Assembly: GCF_027922325.1 (NCBI RefSeq)
Contig: NZ_BSFL01000005.1
Location: forward strand, 124,001 to 188,000
Direction: 5' to 3'
Length of the DNA stretch: 64,000 nt
Source of the DNA: Methylopila turkensis
Lineage (GTDB): Bacteria; Pseudomonadota; Alphaproteobacteria; Rhizobiales; Methylopilaceae
Both the position numbers and the translations under genes were made by a program. Of this stretch, positions 24,000-32,212 are shown in pieces. The notes under the pieces were generated by a model, which was not told the origin of the DNA, ran no database searches, and saw only the letters and a program-made list of their open reading frames with translations. Each line of letters opens with the position of its first letter. Position 1 is the stretch's first letter.

Positions 24000-24377
24000 T
24001 TGGGTTTCATCATCGTTTTTCTTGGCGCCGGGCTCGGCGGCGCCCTTCGGCATGCCGTCAACCTCGCGGCGTTACGATGGCTTGGGGCCGGCTTTCCTGT
24101 CGGCACCATGGCGATCAACATCGCAGGTTCTTTCGCCGTGGGGCTGATCGCGGCGCTCTTCGTCATCAAGGGAGAACTGCCCCAGGAGTGGCGGCTTTTC
24201 CTGACGACAGGCGTGCTCGGTGGTTTCACGACGTTTTCGGCGTTTTCGCTCGAAACGGCGCTGCTCTACGAGCGAGGCGAGACACTGGGCGCGGCGGCCT
24301 ACGTCGCAGCCTCGATCATTCTATCGATCGCCGCCGTCTTTGCGGGTCTGCAGGTGATGCGGCTTTCGGGAGCCTGA
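24000..24377 (+). CDS. crcB: Fluoride exporter CrcB/Fluc
   Basis: 125 residues with four hydrophobic helices, the size of a Fluc subunit; Fluc works as a dual-topology dimer that lets fluoride out of the cell. Family marks are FLGAGLGGALRHAVN, the pore Asn in INIAGSFAVGL and the Phe-box segment GGFTTFSAFSLE. It starts at TTG 24000, chosen because AAAGGAAAG lies just before it and because the conserved N-terminus begins there. A fluoride riboswitch precedes it. Confidence 0.93.
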   Translation: MGFIIVFLGAGLGGALRHAVNLAALRWLGAGFPVGTMAINIAGSFAVGLIAALFVIKGELPQEWRLFLTTGVLGGFTTFSAFSLETALLYERGETLGAAAYVAASIILSIAAVFAGLQVMRLSGA

Positions 24378-24380
24378 GAC

Positions 24381-24818
24381 ATGAAAACGATTGTGGGTTC
24401 GTGGACGTTCTGGGCGCTGCTGTCGGCTACCTTCGCCGCGCTGACTGCGATCTTCGCGAAGATCGGGATCGACAATGTCTCCTCAGATTATGCGACGCTC
24501 GTACGGACGGTTGTCATTCTGATCGTGATCGCCGTCATCGTGATCGGGACTGGGCAATGGCCACAGCCGCATTCGGTGAGTTCTCGTACCTATGCCTTCC
24601 TAATGCTGTCAGGTCTGGCGACTGGTGCATCCTGGCTTTGCTATTTCAGGGCTCTGAAGCTTGGAGACGCGGCGCGCGTTGCGCCGATCGACAAGCTCAG
24701 CGTCGTTATGGTCGCCATATTCGCTGCCGTGTTTCTCGGAGAACGTCTGGCTGCGATCAACTGGCTGGGCGTCGCGCTGATCGCCTGCGGGGCGATGCTG
24801 GTCGCCTATCGGGGCTGA
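24381..24818 (+). CDS. Single-domain EamA/DMT-family membrane protein
   Basis: 145 residues with five hydrophobic segments, one EamA domain; most family members carry two, so this one probably works as a dimer. The ending LGERLAAINWLGVALIACGA is the typical EamA close. It starts three bases after crcB and should share the fluoride-responsive transcript. Substrate unknown. Its 3' end is 12 bases from the convergent glutaredoxin/MauE gene. Confidence 0.85.
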   Translation: MKTIVGSWTFWALLSATFAALTAIFAKIGIDNVSSDYATLVRTVVILIVIAVIVIGTGQWPQPHSVSSRTYAFLMLSGLATGASWLCYFRALKLGDAARVAPIDKLSVVMVAIFAAVFLGERLAAINWLGVALIACGAMLVAYRG

Positions 24819-24830
24819 CCGAAGCGTCGA

Positions 24831-25574
24831 TCAGCGGAACAGCATCCACACCGCCATCGCGACCATCATCAGGTTCTCGGTCAGCGACACGAAACCGAGC
24901 GGTACGTTGCTCGAGCCTCCGACGCAGGCGCATTTGAGCTCGCGCTTGTCGACGTAGACGGCCTTGAACACCGACACTGCGCCGACCGTCCCGATGAGCA
25001 GCGCGACCGGGATGGAGACCCAGTGCAGCGCATCGGCGGTCATGAGCACGCCCGCCAGCGCCTCGCCGAACGGGTAGAGATAACCGTATCGGACCCAGCG
25101 GCGGGCGAGCAGGTCGTAGTTCAGGAACATGGTCGAGAACTTCTCGACGTCCTGCAGCTTGAGCAGCGCCAGGACGCACATGCTGAGCGACACGAACCAC
25201 TCGGCGGCCCGCATCGTGAAGGGCGAGCCGAAGGCCGCGTGGCTCGCCGCCATGGCCATCAGCGCCGTCATGGCGAACACCGCGACGACCGGCCTGTAGC
25301 TGGTCTCGCCGGGCTCGGGGACATGCTGGCCGAAGTGACGCCGAAGGTCGTCGTAGCCCCCGATCCGCTTGCCCCCGATGAAGACCTGAGGCGTGGTCTT
25401 CACCCCGTGCTCGGCCTTGAACGCGTCGGTCTCCTCACGCGTCTTCAGCCAATGGTCCTCGACCTCGAAGCCCTTCCGCTCAAGAAGGTCAACGGCCTTG
25501 AGGCCATAGGGACAGACATGCGCCGGCATCACCATCCGGTGGATCGACGCCACCTGCTTCTCGCTCATCGTCAT
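24831..25574 (-). CDS. Glutaredoxin domain fused to a MauE/DoxX-like membrane domain
   Basis: 247 residues. Residues about 10-85 are a glutaredoxin fold with a monothiol-type motif VCPYG (C21) and the cis-Pro/GG region TTPQVFIGGKRIGGYDD. Residues about 92-245 form a four-helix membrane domain of the MauE type with a conserved VDKRELKCACVGGSSNVPLG segment whose Cys pair could exchange electrons with the glutaredoxin. Such fusions are thought to move reducing power across the membrane. It is the last gene of the copper operon, so a role in Cu or thiol balance is likely (inference). Confidence 0.85.
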   Translation of the reverse strand: MTMSEKQVASIHRMVMPAHVCPYGLKAVDLLERKGFEVEDHWLKTREETDAFKAEHGVKTTPQVFIGGKRIGGYDDLRRHFGQHVPEPGETSYRPVVAVFAMTALMAMAASHAAFGSPFTMRAAEWFVSLSMCVLALLKLQDVEKFSTMFLNYDLLARRWVRYGYLYPFGEALAGVLMTADALHWVSIPVALLIGTVGAVSVFKAVYVDKRELKCACVGGSSNVPLGFVSLTENLMMVAMAVWMLFR

Positions 25575-25637
25575 TCCTCGAACTTCATGCGGCGTCGGGC
25601 CGACGGGCCTGCGTGGCGGACCGCCGACCCCTGACGC

Positions 25638-25919
25638 TCACATCTTCCGGATCGTGGTCACGGTGATCTGGCCGTTCACGCGGTCGGCCTCGAACGTCAC
25701 CTTGTCTCCGACCTTGACGCTCTTGAGCATGGCGGGATCGCCCGCCTTGAAGACCATCGTCATGGGCTCGTCCATGCCGAGGTTCTTTATCGGGCCGTGG
25801 TCGATCGTGATCTTGCCTGCGGCCTCGTTGATCTTCTTCACCGTCCCGTCCGCGGCCGCAGCCGCGGTGGAAATGATGGCGACCGCGAGGGCGCCGATGA
25901 CCGTTGCTGTCTTCTTCAT
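25638..25919 (-). CDS. CusF-like periplasmic copper-binding protein
   Basis: 93 residues: a Sec signal peptide (core TVIGALAVAIISTAAAAA) and the CusF OB-fold, with the metal-site segment IDHGPIKNLGMDEPMTMVFK. His, Met and Met of the CusF site are present; the capping Trp of E. coli CusF is replaced, as in many homologues. It would carry Cu(I) between periplasmic partners. In this sequence its ATG is in frame with the shifted end of the upstream cupredoxin gene, so the two read as one 258-residue frame. Confidence 0.85.
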   Translation of the reverse strand: MKKTATVIGALAVAIISTAAAAADGTVKKINEAAGKITIDHGPIKNLGMDEPMTMVFKAGDPAMLKSVKVGDKVTFEADRVNGQITVTTIRKM

Positions 25920-25939
25920 GTTCGAATGCCTCCTTGGGG

Positions 25940-26414
25940 TCACTTGACGGCGACCGTGCCGTCCATCCCGGCCATCGCGATGGCCCGGGATCAGGCAGGC
26001 GAAGTTGAACTCGCCCGACTTCGAGAACTTCCAGATGATCTCGTCCGACTTGCCCGGTGCCACGCGACGGCCGTTCGGCTCGTCGTGCTCCATGTCCGGA
26101 TTCTTCCGCATCGCGATCGCGTGCCTATCGTTCTCGGCACGGGTCGCCAGTATGAACTCATGGTCGAGCTGGCCCTCGTTCTTCAGCACGAAGCGGACCT
26201 GCTCGCCGCGCCTGGCGGCGATCGAGACGGGCGCGAACAGCATCTTGCCGTCGTCGGTCTCTTTCATCACCACCTCGACCGTGCGCGAGGGCCTCTTGGG
26301 GTCGCCGGGCTCGCCGAAGGCCGTGGCCTCGCCATGCGAGTGGCCGGGATCCGCCGACGCGGCGACGGGAGCGAGCGCCGTGAGGAGCACGGCGAGCGTG
26401 AGGAACGTCTTCAT
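25940..26414 (-). pseudogene. Periplasmic cupredoxin with a C-terminal frameshift
   Basis: A signal peptide (core FLTLAVLLTALAPVAASA), a His-rich N-terminus (DPGHSHGEATAFGEP) and a cupredoxin domain follow: VRFVLKNEGQLDHEFILATR, then FNFACLIPGHR. The expected family ending AGMDGTVAVK followed by a stop is present, but in another frame (codons from 25972 down to 25940). One extra base near 25973 explains this. As read, the axial Met of the type 1 copper site is lost and translation continues into the CusF-like gene. A single base call decides whether this is a disrupted gene, a natural fusion or a sequence error. Confidence 0.75.
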
Positions 26415-26440
26415 CTGACTTGTCCTGTTGGGCGTCGGGT

Positions 26441-27844
26441 TCAGTGGTTCGCGTGCCCGCCGGAGCCGGCCTTCGGCTTAACGACGTTCATCTGCATGTC
26501 GCCGGGCTTGGCGTCCGCGGGCGCGGCCTTCGTCGCAGCCGGCGCGTCGCCCTTCCATTCGAAGGCGACCTGTCCTTCAGGGTGCTTGAACCAGCCGGGA
26601 TCGCTGTAGTCGCCGGACGCGATCCCCTCGCGGACCTTCACGACCGAGAACATCCCGCCCATCTCGATCGGGCCGAACTGGCCGAAGCCCGTCATCATGG
26701 GCAGCGTGTTGTCGGGAAGCGGCATCTCCATCTCGCCCATGTCGGCCATGCCCGCCTGGCCCATCGGCATGTAGCCGGGGACCAGCTTCTTGATGGTCTT
26801 GGCCACGTCCTTCTTGTTCACGCCGATGAAGTTTTGGACCTCGTGGCCCATGGCGTTCATGGTGTGGTGCGACTTGTGGCAGTGGATCGCCCAATCGCCG
26901 GGGACCTCGGCGACGAAGTCGAAGGCCCTCATCTGCCCGACCGCGCAGTCGATCGTGACCTCGGGCCAAGCCGCGGCTTCCGGCACCCAGCCGCCGTCCG
27001 TGCACGACACCTTGAAGTCGTAGCCGTGCATGTGGATCGGATGGTTCGTCATCGTGAGGTTGCCGAAGCGAACCCGCACCCTGTCGCCCTTGCCTGCGAC
27101 GAGGTGGTCGATGCCCGGGAACACACGCGTGTTCCAGGTCCAGAGGTTGAAGTCGGTCATCTCCGCGACGCGGGGCACATAGGTCCCCGGGTCGATATCG
27201 TAGGCCGACATCAGGAAGACGAAGTCGCGGTCGACCCGCCGGAAGGCCGGGTCCTTCGGGTGCACGACGAAGAAGCCCATCATGCCCATGGCCATCTGGA
27301 CCATCTCGTCGGCGTGCGGGTGGTACATGAAGGTCCCGCTCTTCCGGAGCTGGAACTCGTAGACGAAGGTCTGTCCGGGCTTGATGTGCGGCTGGGTCAG
27401 TCCGCCGACGCCGTCCATGCCGGAGGGCAGGAGCTGCCCGTGCCAGTGGACGGTCGTGTGCTCCGGCAGCTTGTTGGTGACGAAGATGCGGACCTTGTCG
27501 CCCTCGACCGCCTCGATGGTCGGGCCGGGCGACTGGCCGTTGTAGCCCCACAGATGCGCGACCATGCCCGGGGCGAGCTCGCGGATCACGGGTTCCGCGA
27601 CGAGGTGGAATTCCTTCCAGTCGCCGTTCATGCGCCAGGGCGCGGTCCAGCCGTTCAGCGTGACGACGGGGTTGTAGTCTGGGCCGGTCGTCGGAACGAC
27701 GGGCGGCTGCATGGTCGCGTCCCTCATGGTCGCGGCCTCCGGGATCGAGGCCGCCTGGGCGCGGCCCGAAACCGCGGCGGCCGCGACGAGCGACGTGGCG
27801 CCCGCCGCTGATGCGGACAGGAAGGATCTGCGCGAGACGGTCAT
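26441..27844 (-). CDS. Tat-exported multicopper oxidase (copper resistance)
   Basis: 467 residues with a Tat signal (SRRSFLSASAAGA). All copper-ligand blocks of multicopper oxidases are visible in order: HWHG and HPHADE in the first domain, HPIHMHG and HCHKSHHTM in the last. A Met-rich segment (MPMGQAGMADMGEMEMPLP) near residue 375 is typical of periplasmic Cu(I) oxidases such as CueO/CopA types, which turn Cu(I) into less toxic Cu(II). ATG 27844 has GGGAGA just upstream; the ATG at 27862, overlapping the TolC-type stop, is an alternative. Part of the csoR operon. Confidence 0.9.
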   Translation of the reverse strand: MTVSRRSFLSASAAGATSLVAAAAVSGRAQAASIPEAATMRDATMQPPVVPTTGPDYNPVVTLNGWTAPWRMNGDWKEFHLVAEPVIRELAPGMVAHLWGYNGQSPGPTIEAVEGDKVRIFVTNKLPEHTTVHWHGQLLPSGMDGVGGLTQPHIKPGQTFVYEFQLRKSGTFMYHPHADEMVQMAMGMMGFFVVHPKDPAFRRVDRDFVFLMSAYDIDPGTYVPRVAEMTDFNLWTWNTRVFPGIDHLVAGKGDRVRVRFGNLTMTNHPIHMHGYDFKVSCTDGGWVPEAAAWPEVTIDCAVGQMRAFDFVAEVPGDWAIHCHKSHHTMNAMGHEVQNFIGVNKKDVAKTIKKLVPGYMPMGQAGMADMGEMEMPLPDNTLPMMTGFGQFGPIEMGGMFSVVKVREGIASGDYSDPGWFKHPEGQVAFEWKGDAPAATKAAPADAKPGDMQMNVVKPKAGSGGHANH

Positions 27845-27858
27845 GATGTCTCTCCCGG

Positions 27859-29295
27859 TCATTGGGGCGAAGCGGCGGGGGCGGAGGAGGCCGAGGCGAG
27901 CTTCGGTTCCGGCGACGCCTCCCCGGCGCCGCCGCCTCCGATCAGGGCGGCCTGGAAGTCCACGTCGGCGATGAAGAAGTCGCGCCTCGCCCGGATCGCA
28001 GCGACGTTCGAGGCGACGTTCTCGCGGGCGTTGGTCAGGAGCTCGAAGGCGTCGATCAGCATGCCGTTGTACTGGAGCAGCGACTCCTCGGTGATGACCT
28101 TGCGCAGCGGCAGCACGTGGCCCTGGTATGCCCGCGCGATCTCGTGGCGGCCGCGATAGGTGGCGTAGGCCTCGCGGGCCTCGGCTCGGGCATTGACCGC
28201 CTTCTCGAGCAGCCGGTTGACCGCGCCCATGTAGGCTTCCCGGGCCTTGGTCGATGCGGTCTTGCCGAAGTCGAAGATCGGGATCTGAACCGCGACCTCG
28301 AAGCCCTTCGGGTTGGTCTTGTCTCCCTCGGCGGACTTCGTGTGGTTGGCGAGGCCGGTGACCTCGAGCATGGAGATCGCCTGGGTTTGTTCGGTGAGAC
28401 CGTACTGCTGAGCCAGCGCGTCGAGCGCGAGCCTGTCGCCAATGATGTCGACCCGCCGCGTAAGCGCGACCGCCTCGACGTCGGCCTGCGTCTTGAGCCG
28501 CGGGAGCGGCGAAAGCCTCGCCGGGATCCTGTAGTCGAGGCCGCGGCCCCAGAGACCGAGCTGCCGGGTGAGCGCCTCACGCTCCTTGGCTGCGTCGAGC
28601 CTGGCCTCGGCAAGCTCGGTCGCGACCTCGGCGTAGAGAGCTCCCGAGCGCGCCTGGTTGAGCTTGGTCGCGGCCCCGGTCTCGCCGAGCTTGCGGGTCA
28701 GCTCCGCGGCGGCTCCCGCCGAGGCGCGGGCGGTCTCGAGGAACGCAGCGGTCTCGCGGGCCGCCACCGCCCGGTAGTAGGCGCGCCTGACTTCCGCGGC
28801 TGTGCGGAAGGTCGCACCGATCGCCCGGTACTGGGCCGCGCGGAACTCGCTCTCGGCGATCTTCGTGCGGCGGGGCAGCGTCAGGAGCTGGAGCAGGTCC
28901 GCGATGAGGCGCCGCTCGATGTCGAGGTCGCCGGAGCCGGTGACCCGTTCGATCGAGATGGTCGGGGACGGCGGCAGGCTGGCCTCGACGTATTCCGCCT
29001 CGGACACGCCGAGCACGTTGTACTCGGCCTGCAGGCCGCGGTTGTTCAACAGGGAGACCTGGGCTGCGGCGTCGGCCGTCAGGGGCTTGGCGAGTAACCG
29101 GTCGACGCGCGACCTGACGGCGACGGCGTCCGCGGGGGTGGCGATTTTCGCCGTCGTCGCGCCGAGCTCGAGCGAGACACGCGACGCGACGGGCGTCATG
29201 CCGCCGTCCTTGGTGAAGCTCGCGCAGGCGCCGAGGCCGCCCGAGAGCGCGACGACCGTCGCGGTCCTCAGGAGGCTGGAACGGAGGGCGATCAT
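27859..29295 (-). CDS. TolC-family outer membrane lipoprotein (copper operon)
   Basis: 478 residues with a lipobox-like signal (ALSGGLGACASF) and two long helical TolC repeats (about 90-260 and 290-450), for example SLLNNRGLQAEYNVLGVSEA and IPIFDFGKTASTKAREAYMG. Such proteins form the outer membrane exit duct or act in outer membrane copper handling (CopB-like position). The ATG at 29295 overlaps the stop of the small lipoprotein gene upstream; its own stop overlaps the alternative start of the multicopper oxidase gene. No RND pump gene is in this operon, so its partner is unknown. Confidence 0.87.
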   Translation of the reverse strand: MIALRSSLLRTATVVALSGGLGACASFTKDGGMTPVASRVSLELGATTAKIATPADAVAVRSRVDRLLAKPLTADAAAQVSLLNNRGLQAEYNVLGVSEAEYVEASLPPSPTISIERVTGSGDLDIERRLIADLLQLLTLPRRTKIAESEFRAAQYRAIGATFRTAAEVRRAYYRAVAARETAAFLETARASAGAAAELTRKLGETGAATKLNQARSGALYAEVATELAEARLDAAKEREALTRQLGLWGRGLDYRIPARLSPLPRLKTQADVEAVALTRRVDIIGDRLALDALAQQYGLTEQTQAISMLEVTGLANHTKSAEGDKTNPKGFEVAVQIPIFDFGKTASTKAREAYMGAVNRLLEKAVNARAEAREAYATYRGRHEIARAYQGHVLPLRKVITEESLLQYNGMLIDAFELLTNARENVASNVAAIRARRDFFIADVDFQAALIGGGGAGEASPEPKLASASSAPAASPQ

Positions 29296-29519
29296 CACAT
29301 GCCCTCCATCGGCTTGGAGGTCACGCCCTTGTTCTGCTCGAGCCACGGTTTGGGCTCGACCGGGCGATAGTCCGCCGTGCCGGTCGTGACAGAGGCCGGA
29401 CGGGCGGACGGCACGGGAGCCGACGGGTCGCCGGGATCATGCCCCGAGACGGGCGACGGCAATTGGGTCGAGCAGGCGGACAGAAGAAGTGCGACGGCAG
29501 CCGAGACGAGCGGCTTCAT
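29295..29519 (-). CDS. Small lipoprotein of the copper operon
   Basis: 74 residues: a lipoprotein signal with lipobox LLSACS, then a short Pro-rich polar tail (PVEPKPWLEQNKGVTSKP). The family is not recognised, but small lipoproteins of this kind often precede multicopper oxidase or TolC genes in copper clusters. The stop overlaps the ATG of the TolC-type gene. The 132-base gap upstream (29520-29651) shows no gene. Confidence 0.65.
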   Translation of the reverse strand: MKPLVSAAVALLLSACSTQLPSPVSGHDPGDPSAPVPSARPASVTTGTADYRPVEPKPWLEQNKGVTSKPMEGM

Positions 29520-29651
29520 AGGAAAACCCCGGGATCTGAACGAGCAAGCGGCGATGGCGCGGAGGCGCCGGCGGCACGCGCGGTCGGTCAGATGTCCAGG
29601 GATCCGTCGACGAGGCCCCGGATCAGGGCGAGCGTCAGGCGAGCGAGGACG

Positions 29652-30065
29652 TCAGCCGACCAGCGCGGCGGACGGTCTCGGGGGACGCTTGACGTGGGTC
29701 ATGGGTCCTGTGACCTCCGCCGGAGACGGCGGTTCAGGAAGGACCGTGAGGGAGACCTCGACGGCGCGCAGCTCCATCAGGTCCGACGACATGACCGCGT
29801 GACACGTGTTGCTGCAGCAGATCGACTGGCCCGAGCCAGATTTGCCCATGTGGCCGCCGCAGTCCTGCGTGGCGGTGCTGATCGCCCGCTCGACGACGGG
29901 GACGACCGCGACCGCCTTCGCGGCCGGAACGCTTACGGCCTGATGCGTCCGCTGCCCCGGAGCGCCGTGGCCCGTATGGGCCTCGCTCGGCGTCGACCAG
30001 TTCGCGACGACGAACAGCGCGAGCGCAACGCCTGCGGCCATGCGGAGGAGAGCGCGCAGCGTCAT
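29652..30065 (-). CDS. Exported Cys/His-containing protein following csoR
   Basis: 137 residues with a Sec-type signal (core MAAGVALALFVVANW). The mature part has HTGHGAPGQRTHQ and a Cys cluster (DCGGHMGKSGSGQSICCSNT, then CHAVMSS) suited to metal binding. I recognise no family; similar short exported Cys-rich proteins often follow copper regulators. Its ATG overlaps the csoR stop by 4 bp, so the two are coupled. Confidence 0.65.
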   Translation of the reverse strand: MTLRALLRMAAGVALALFVVANWSTPSEAHTGHGAPGQRTHQAVSVPAAKAVAVVPVVERAISTATQDCGGHMGKSGSGQSICCSNTCHAVMSSDLMELRAVEVSLTVLPEPPSPAEVTGPMTHVKRPPRPSAALVG

Positions 30066-30337
30066 CCGCGAACCCTCCCGAGGACGTCGACGAGCTCGGC
30101 GACCTTCTGGCGCTGATCGTCCTTGTCGCCCGACTGGATGGCGTTCTCGACGCAGTGGCCGACGTGGTCCTTGAGGATCTCCTCCTCGACCCGCTTCAGC
30201 GCGGCCCGGACGGCGGAGATCTGGGTCACCACGTCAATGCAGTAGCGGTCCTCCTCGAGCATGCGCGCGATGCCCCGGACCTGACCTTCGATCCGGTTCA
30301 GACGCTTCCCACACGAGGTTTTGGTGCAGCACTGCAT
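30062..30337 (-). CDS. csoR: Copper-sensing repressor CsoR
   Basis: 91 residues of the CsoR/RcnR (DUF156) helical family. The Cu(I) ligands C33, H58 and C62 (RYCIDV, DHVGHC) have exactly the Cys-x24-His-x3-Cys spacing of CsoR, which separates it from nickel (RcnR) and formaldehyde (FrmR) sensors. Apo-CsoR binds a G-tract palindrome and lets go when Cu(I) binds. Such a palindrome lies 11 bases before its ATG. First gene of the leftward copper operon that runs to 24831. Confidence 0.92.
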   Translation of the reverse strand: MQCCTKTSCGKRLNRIEGQVRGIARMLEEDRYCIDVVTQISAVRAALKRVEEEILKDHVGHCVENAIQSGDKDDQRQKVAELVDVLGRVRG

Positions 30338-30347
30338 ACGTGAGACT

Positions 30348-30362
30348 TACCCCATGGGGGTA
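30348..30362. promoter_or_regulatory. CsoR operator
   Basis: TACCCCATGGGGGTA, a near-perfect palindrome of the G-tract type bound by CsoR-family repressors, located 11 bases upstream of the csoR ATG. It would control the whole copper operon. The remaining spacer to 30513 has a small hairpin (CCGCT/AGCGG near 30472-30485) but no gene. Confidence 0.75.
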
Positions 30363-30513
30363 TGATCGGCAAGGGGTGGCTTTCCAGAATTCGGACCTAC
30401 GCAAGGGCTGCAATGGGTCAGGTCGGGACCAGCGCTCACGGCTGAGACGCGCCAATAGCGGACACTGCATGGCCGCTGAGAAGCGGACCTAGCTTCTGCC
30501 TCCGGACGAAGTA

Positions 30514-30978
30514 CTAAAGCGCGACGCCTCCGCGGAACCGCATCACGGCCCGAGGCTCGCCGTCGCCAAAAGCCATCACGTCGTAGGCCTCCGGATCACG
30601 GCCCTCGACCTCCATGCCCGGCGAGCCGATCGGCATCCCGGGAACGGCAAGGCCCCGCACCTTCGGGCGCTCGGCGAGCAGCTTCGCGATCGCCGCCGCG
30701 GGCACGTGGCCCTCAAGCACGTAGCCATCGATCGCGGCCGTGTGGCAGGATCTCAGGCCCGGGGGCACGCCGAGCTTCGCCTTGACGGCGTTGATAGCCT
30801 GGACCTCGACGACCCGCGCCTCGTAGCCGGCCGCACGGACGTGATCGACCCAAGCCTGGCAGCAACCGCAGGTCGGATCCTTGTGGACGGTCATCCCCGG
30901 AGCGGCACGAACCGCGCTCGGGAAAAGCAGAGCCGCCCCTGCCATCACCAGCGTAAACGTCCTGCGGTCCATCGTCAT
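30514..30978 (-). CDS. DUF411 metal-binding protein
   Basis: 154 residues: a Tat-like signal (MDRRTFTLVMAGAALLF) and the DUF411 domain, with CGCC in HKDPTCGCCQAWVDH, SCHTAAIDGYVLEGHVPA and the closing motif LAVPGMPIGSPGMEVEG. DUF411 proteins are periplasmic and linked to copper or silver resistance. Strong GGAGGGG before ATG 30978. It lies upstream of csoR on the same strand but the CsoR operator between them suggests a separate transcript. Confidence 0.85.
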   Translation of the reverse strand: MTMDRRTFTLVMAGAALLFPSAVRAAPGMTVHKDPTCGCCQAWVDHVRAAGYEARVVEVQAINAVKAKLGVPPGLRSCHTAAIDGYVLEGHVPAAAIAKLLAERPKVRGLAVPGMPIGSPGMEVEGRDPEAYDVMAFGDGEPRAVMRFRGGVAL

Positions 30979-31130
30979 GGGCGTCCCCTCCTTCTTTCCC
31001 GGGCACCATCGCACACGCCCGGCTCACGTCCAGTTGTCCGCTGATGTGGGACTTTCCACCCGGCGAATCCGGGCCTGCCCGCATCGTGGTCCCAAGCTCA
31101 AGACGAGCTTCCACAAGGGAGTGACCCACG

Positions 31131-31349
31131 TTGAAGACCATGATCGCCGCCGCCCTCGTCCTGATGTCCTCGGTTGCGGCCGCGACCGCCGGGACCGGGC
31201 CCGCCAACTCGACGAACCAGCACCTACGCGACAGCGCCGACTTCTACGACAGCGTGCCGGACTTCAGCGTTCTGTCCGGCGAGCGGACGGGCAGCGTTGA
31301 CCGTGAGGCGAGCAACCGCCATGACCACCGCCGCGTGATCGCGCAGTGA
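31131..31349 (+). CDS. Small exported protein
   Basis: 72 residues from TTG 31131 (AAGGGAG 9 bases upstream) or 69 from ATG 31140. A signal peptide (core MIAAALVLMSSVAAATA) precedes a short polar mature part (GPANSTNQHLRDSADFYDS). I recognise no family. Divergent from the DUF411 gene; a double hairpin follows it. Confidence 0.55.
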   Translation: MKTMIAAALVLMSSVAAATAGTGPANSTNQHLRDSADFYDSVPDFSVLSGERTGSVDREASNRHDHRRVIAQ

Positions 31350-31355
31350 CCCGAA

Positions 31356-31420
31356 ACGGCGCCGTCATCAATCTCCAACCCTGACGGCGCCGTAGGGCCA
31401 GCCCTCCCCCGGGCTGGCCC
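31356..31420. terminator. Tandem hairpins between convergent genes
   Basis: ACGGCGCCGTCA (31356-31367) pairs perfectly with 31382-31393; GGGCCAGCCC (31395-31404) pairs perfectly with 31411-31420 across TCCCCC. They fill the gap between the rightward small gene and the leftward Crp/Fnr gene, so they probably terminate from both sides. Confidence 0.7.
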
Positions 31421-31428
31421 GCCCAAAC

Positions 31429-32094
31429 TCAGGCGTTCCAGCTAGGCCCGACGAGCCTCAGGCCATGGCGTTCCTTGCGGATCACGCCCCGCCGCTCGAG
31501 ACGGCTCAGTTCCTTCGTCACCGCCTCCCGCTGCGTCGCGATGCGCGAGGCGATCTGCCGATGCGTCGGCAGCCGCCCGATCGTCCGGCCCGACGGGTCG
31601 CAGGCCGCCAGCCGCAGCAGCTCGGCCTCCAGCCTGCCCGCCATCGGCAGGGTCATGACCTCCGACATCCTCTGAAGCGTCCGGCACTGCCGACGGCACA
31701 TCGCGCGCACCACCGCCTTGGCGAAGGCGGGGTGGCGCTCGAACGCGGCCGCGAAGTCGCGCGCGTCGAAGCACCAGGCCTCGGACGCCTCGTCGGCCAC
31801 CACCTCGAACGGCGTGTCGCAGCGCTCGAACGCGAAGGCCTCGCCGATCACGTCGCCCGGCTCGACGTCGGCCGCGAATGCCTCGTGCCCGTCGGACGTT
31901 ATCGTCTCGGCCGAGAGCCTTCCCGAGGCGAGCACCCACGTGGAGCCGTGCCGACCCGGCAGGTCGAGCTTCGTCCCGCGGGAAAGCCGGATTCGGCGGG
32001 CGAGCAGCTCGATCTGGTGGCCCTCGATGGTCGCGAGCAGGTCGGCGTCGTCCGCTTGGTGCGCAGGGTGCGCGCAAGATGAGTGGGTGATCAT
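31429..32094 (-). CDS. Crp/Fnr-family transcriptional regulator
   Basis: 221 residues: an N-terminal cyclic-nucleotide-binding-type beta-roll (about 20-130, WVLASGRLSAETITSDGHEA, VEPGDVIGEAFAFERCD) and a C-terminal winged helix-turn-helix (about 150-215, LPTHRQIASRIATQREAVTK then ELSRLERRGVI). The ligand-binding residues of CRP are not obvious. Several Cys (SSCAHPAHQ, CRRQCRTLQ) could sense metal or redox state, but the Fnr N-terminal four-Cys pattern is absent. It sits after the Czc operon in the same direction. Confidence 0.85.
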   Translation of the reverse strand: MITHSSCAHPAHQADDADLLATIEGHQIELLARRIRLSRGTKLDLPGRHGSTWVLASGRLSAETITSDGHEAFAADVEPGDVIGEAFAFERCDTPFEVVADEASEAWCFDARDFAAAFERHPAFAKAVVRAMCRRQCRTLQRMSEVMTLPMAGRLEAELLRLAACDPSGRTIGRLPTHRQIASRIATQREAVTKELSRLERRGVIRKERHGLRLVGPSWNA

Positions 32095-32118
32095 GTCTTC
32101 GTTCCCGGAGTCGGTCCT

Positions 32119-32157
32119 GCGTCCCGCTGACGGCGTCGGCCGTCGCGTCAGGGACGC
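32119..32157 (-). terminator. Hairpin after the Czc operon
   Basis: GCGTCCC-GC-TGACG (32119-32132, GC bulged) pairs with CGTCAGGGACGC (32146-32157). It follows the last gene of the Czc operon and precedes the Crp/Fnr start; either termination or a leader structure is possible. Confidence 0.45.
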
Positions 32158-32212
32158 GTCGCTGAAAGCAAGGTCGGCGGAACGGCGTCGCCGCATCCGC
32201 CGGATGGCGCGA

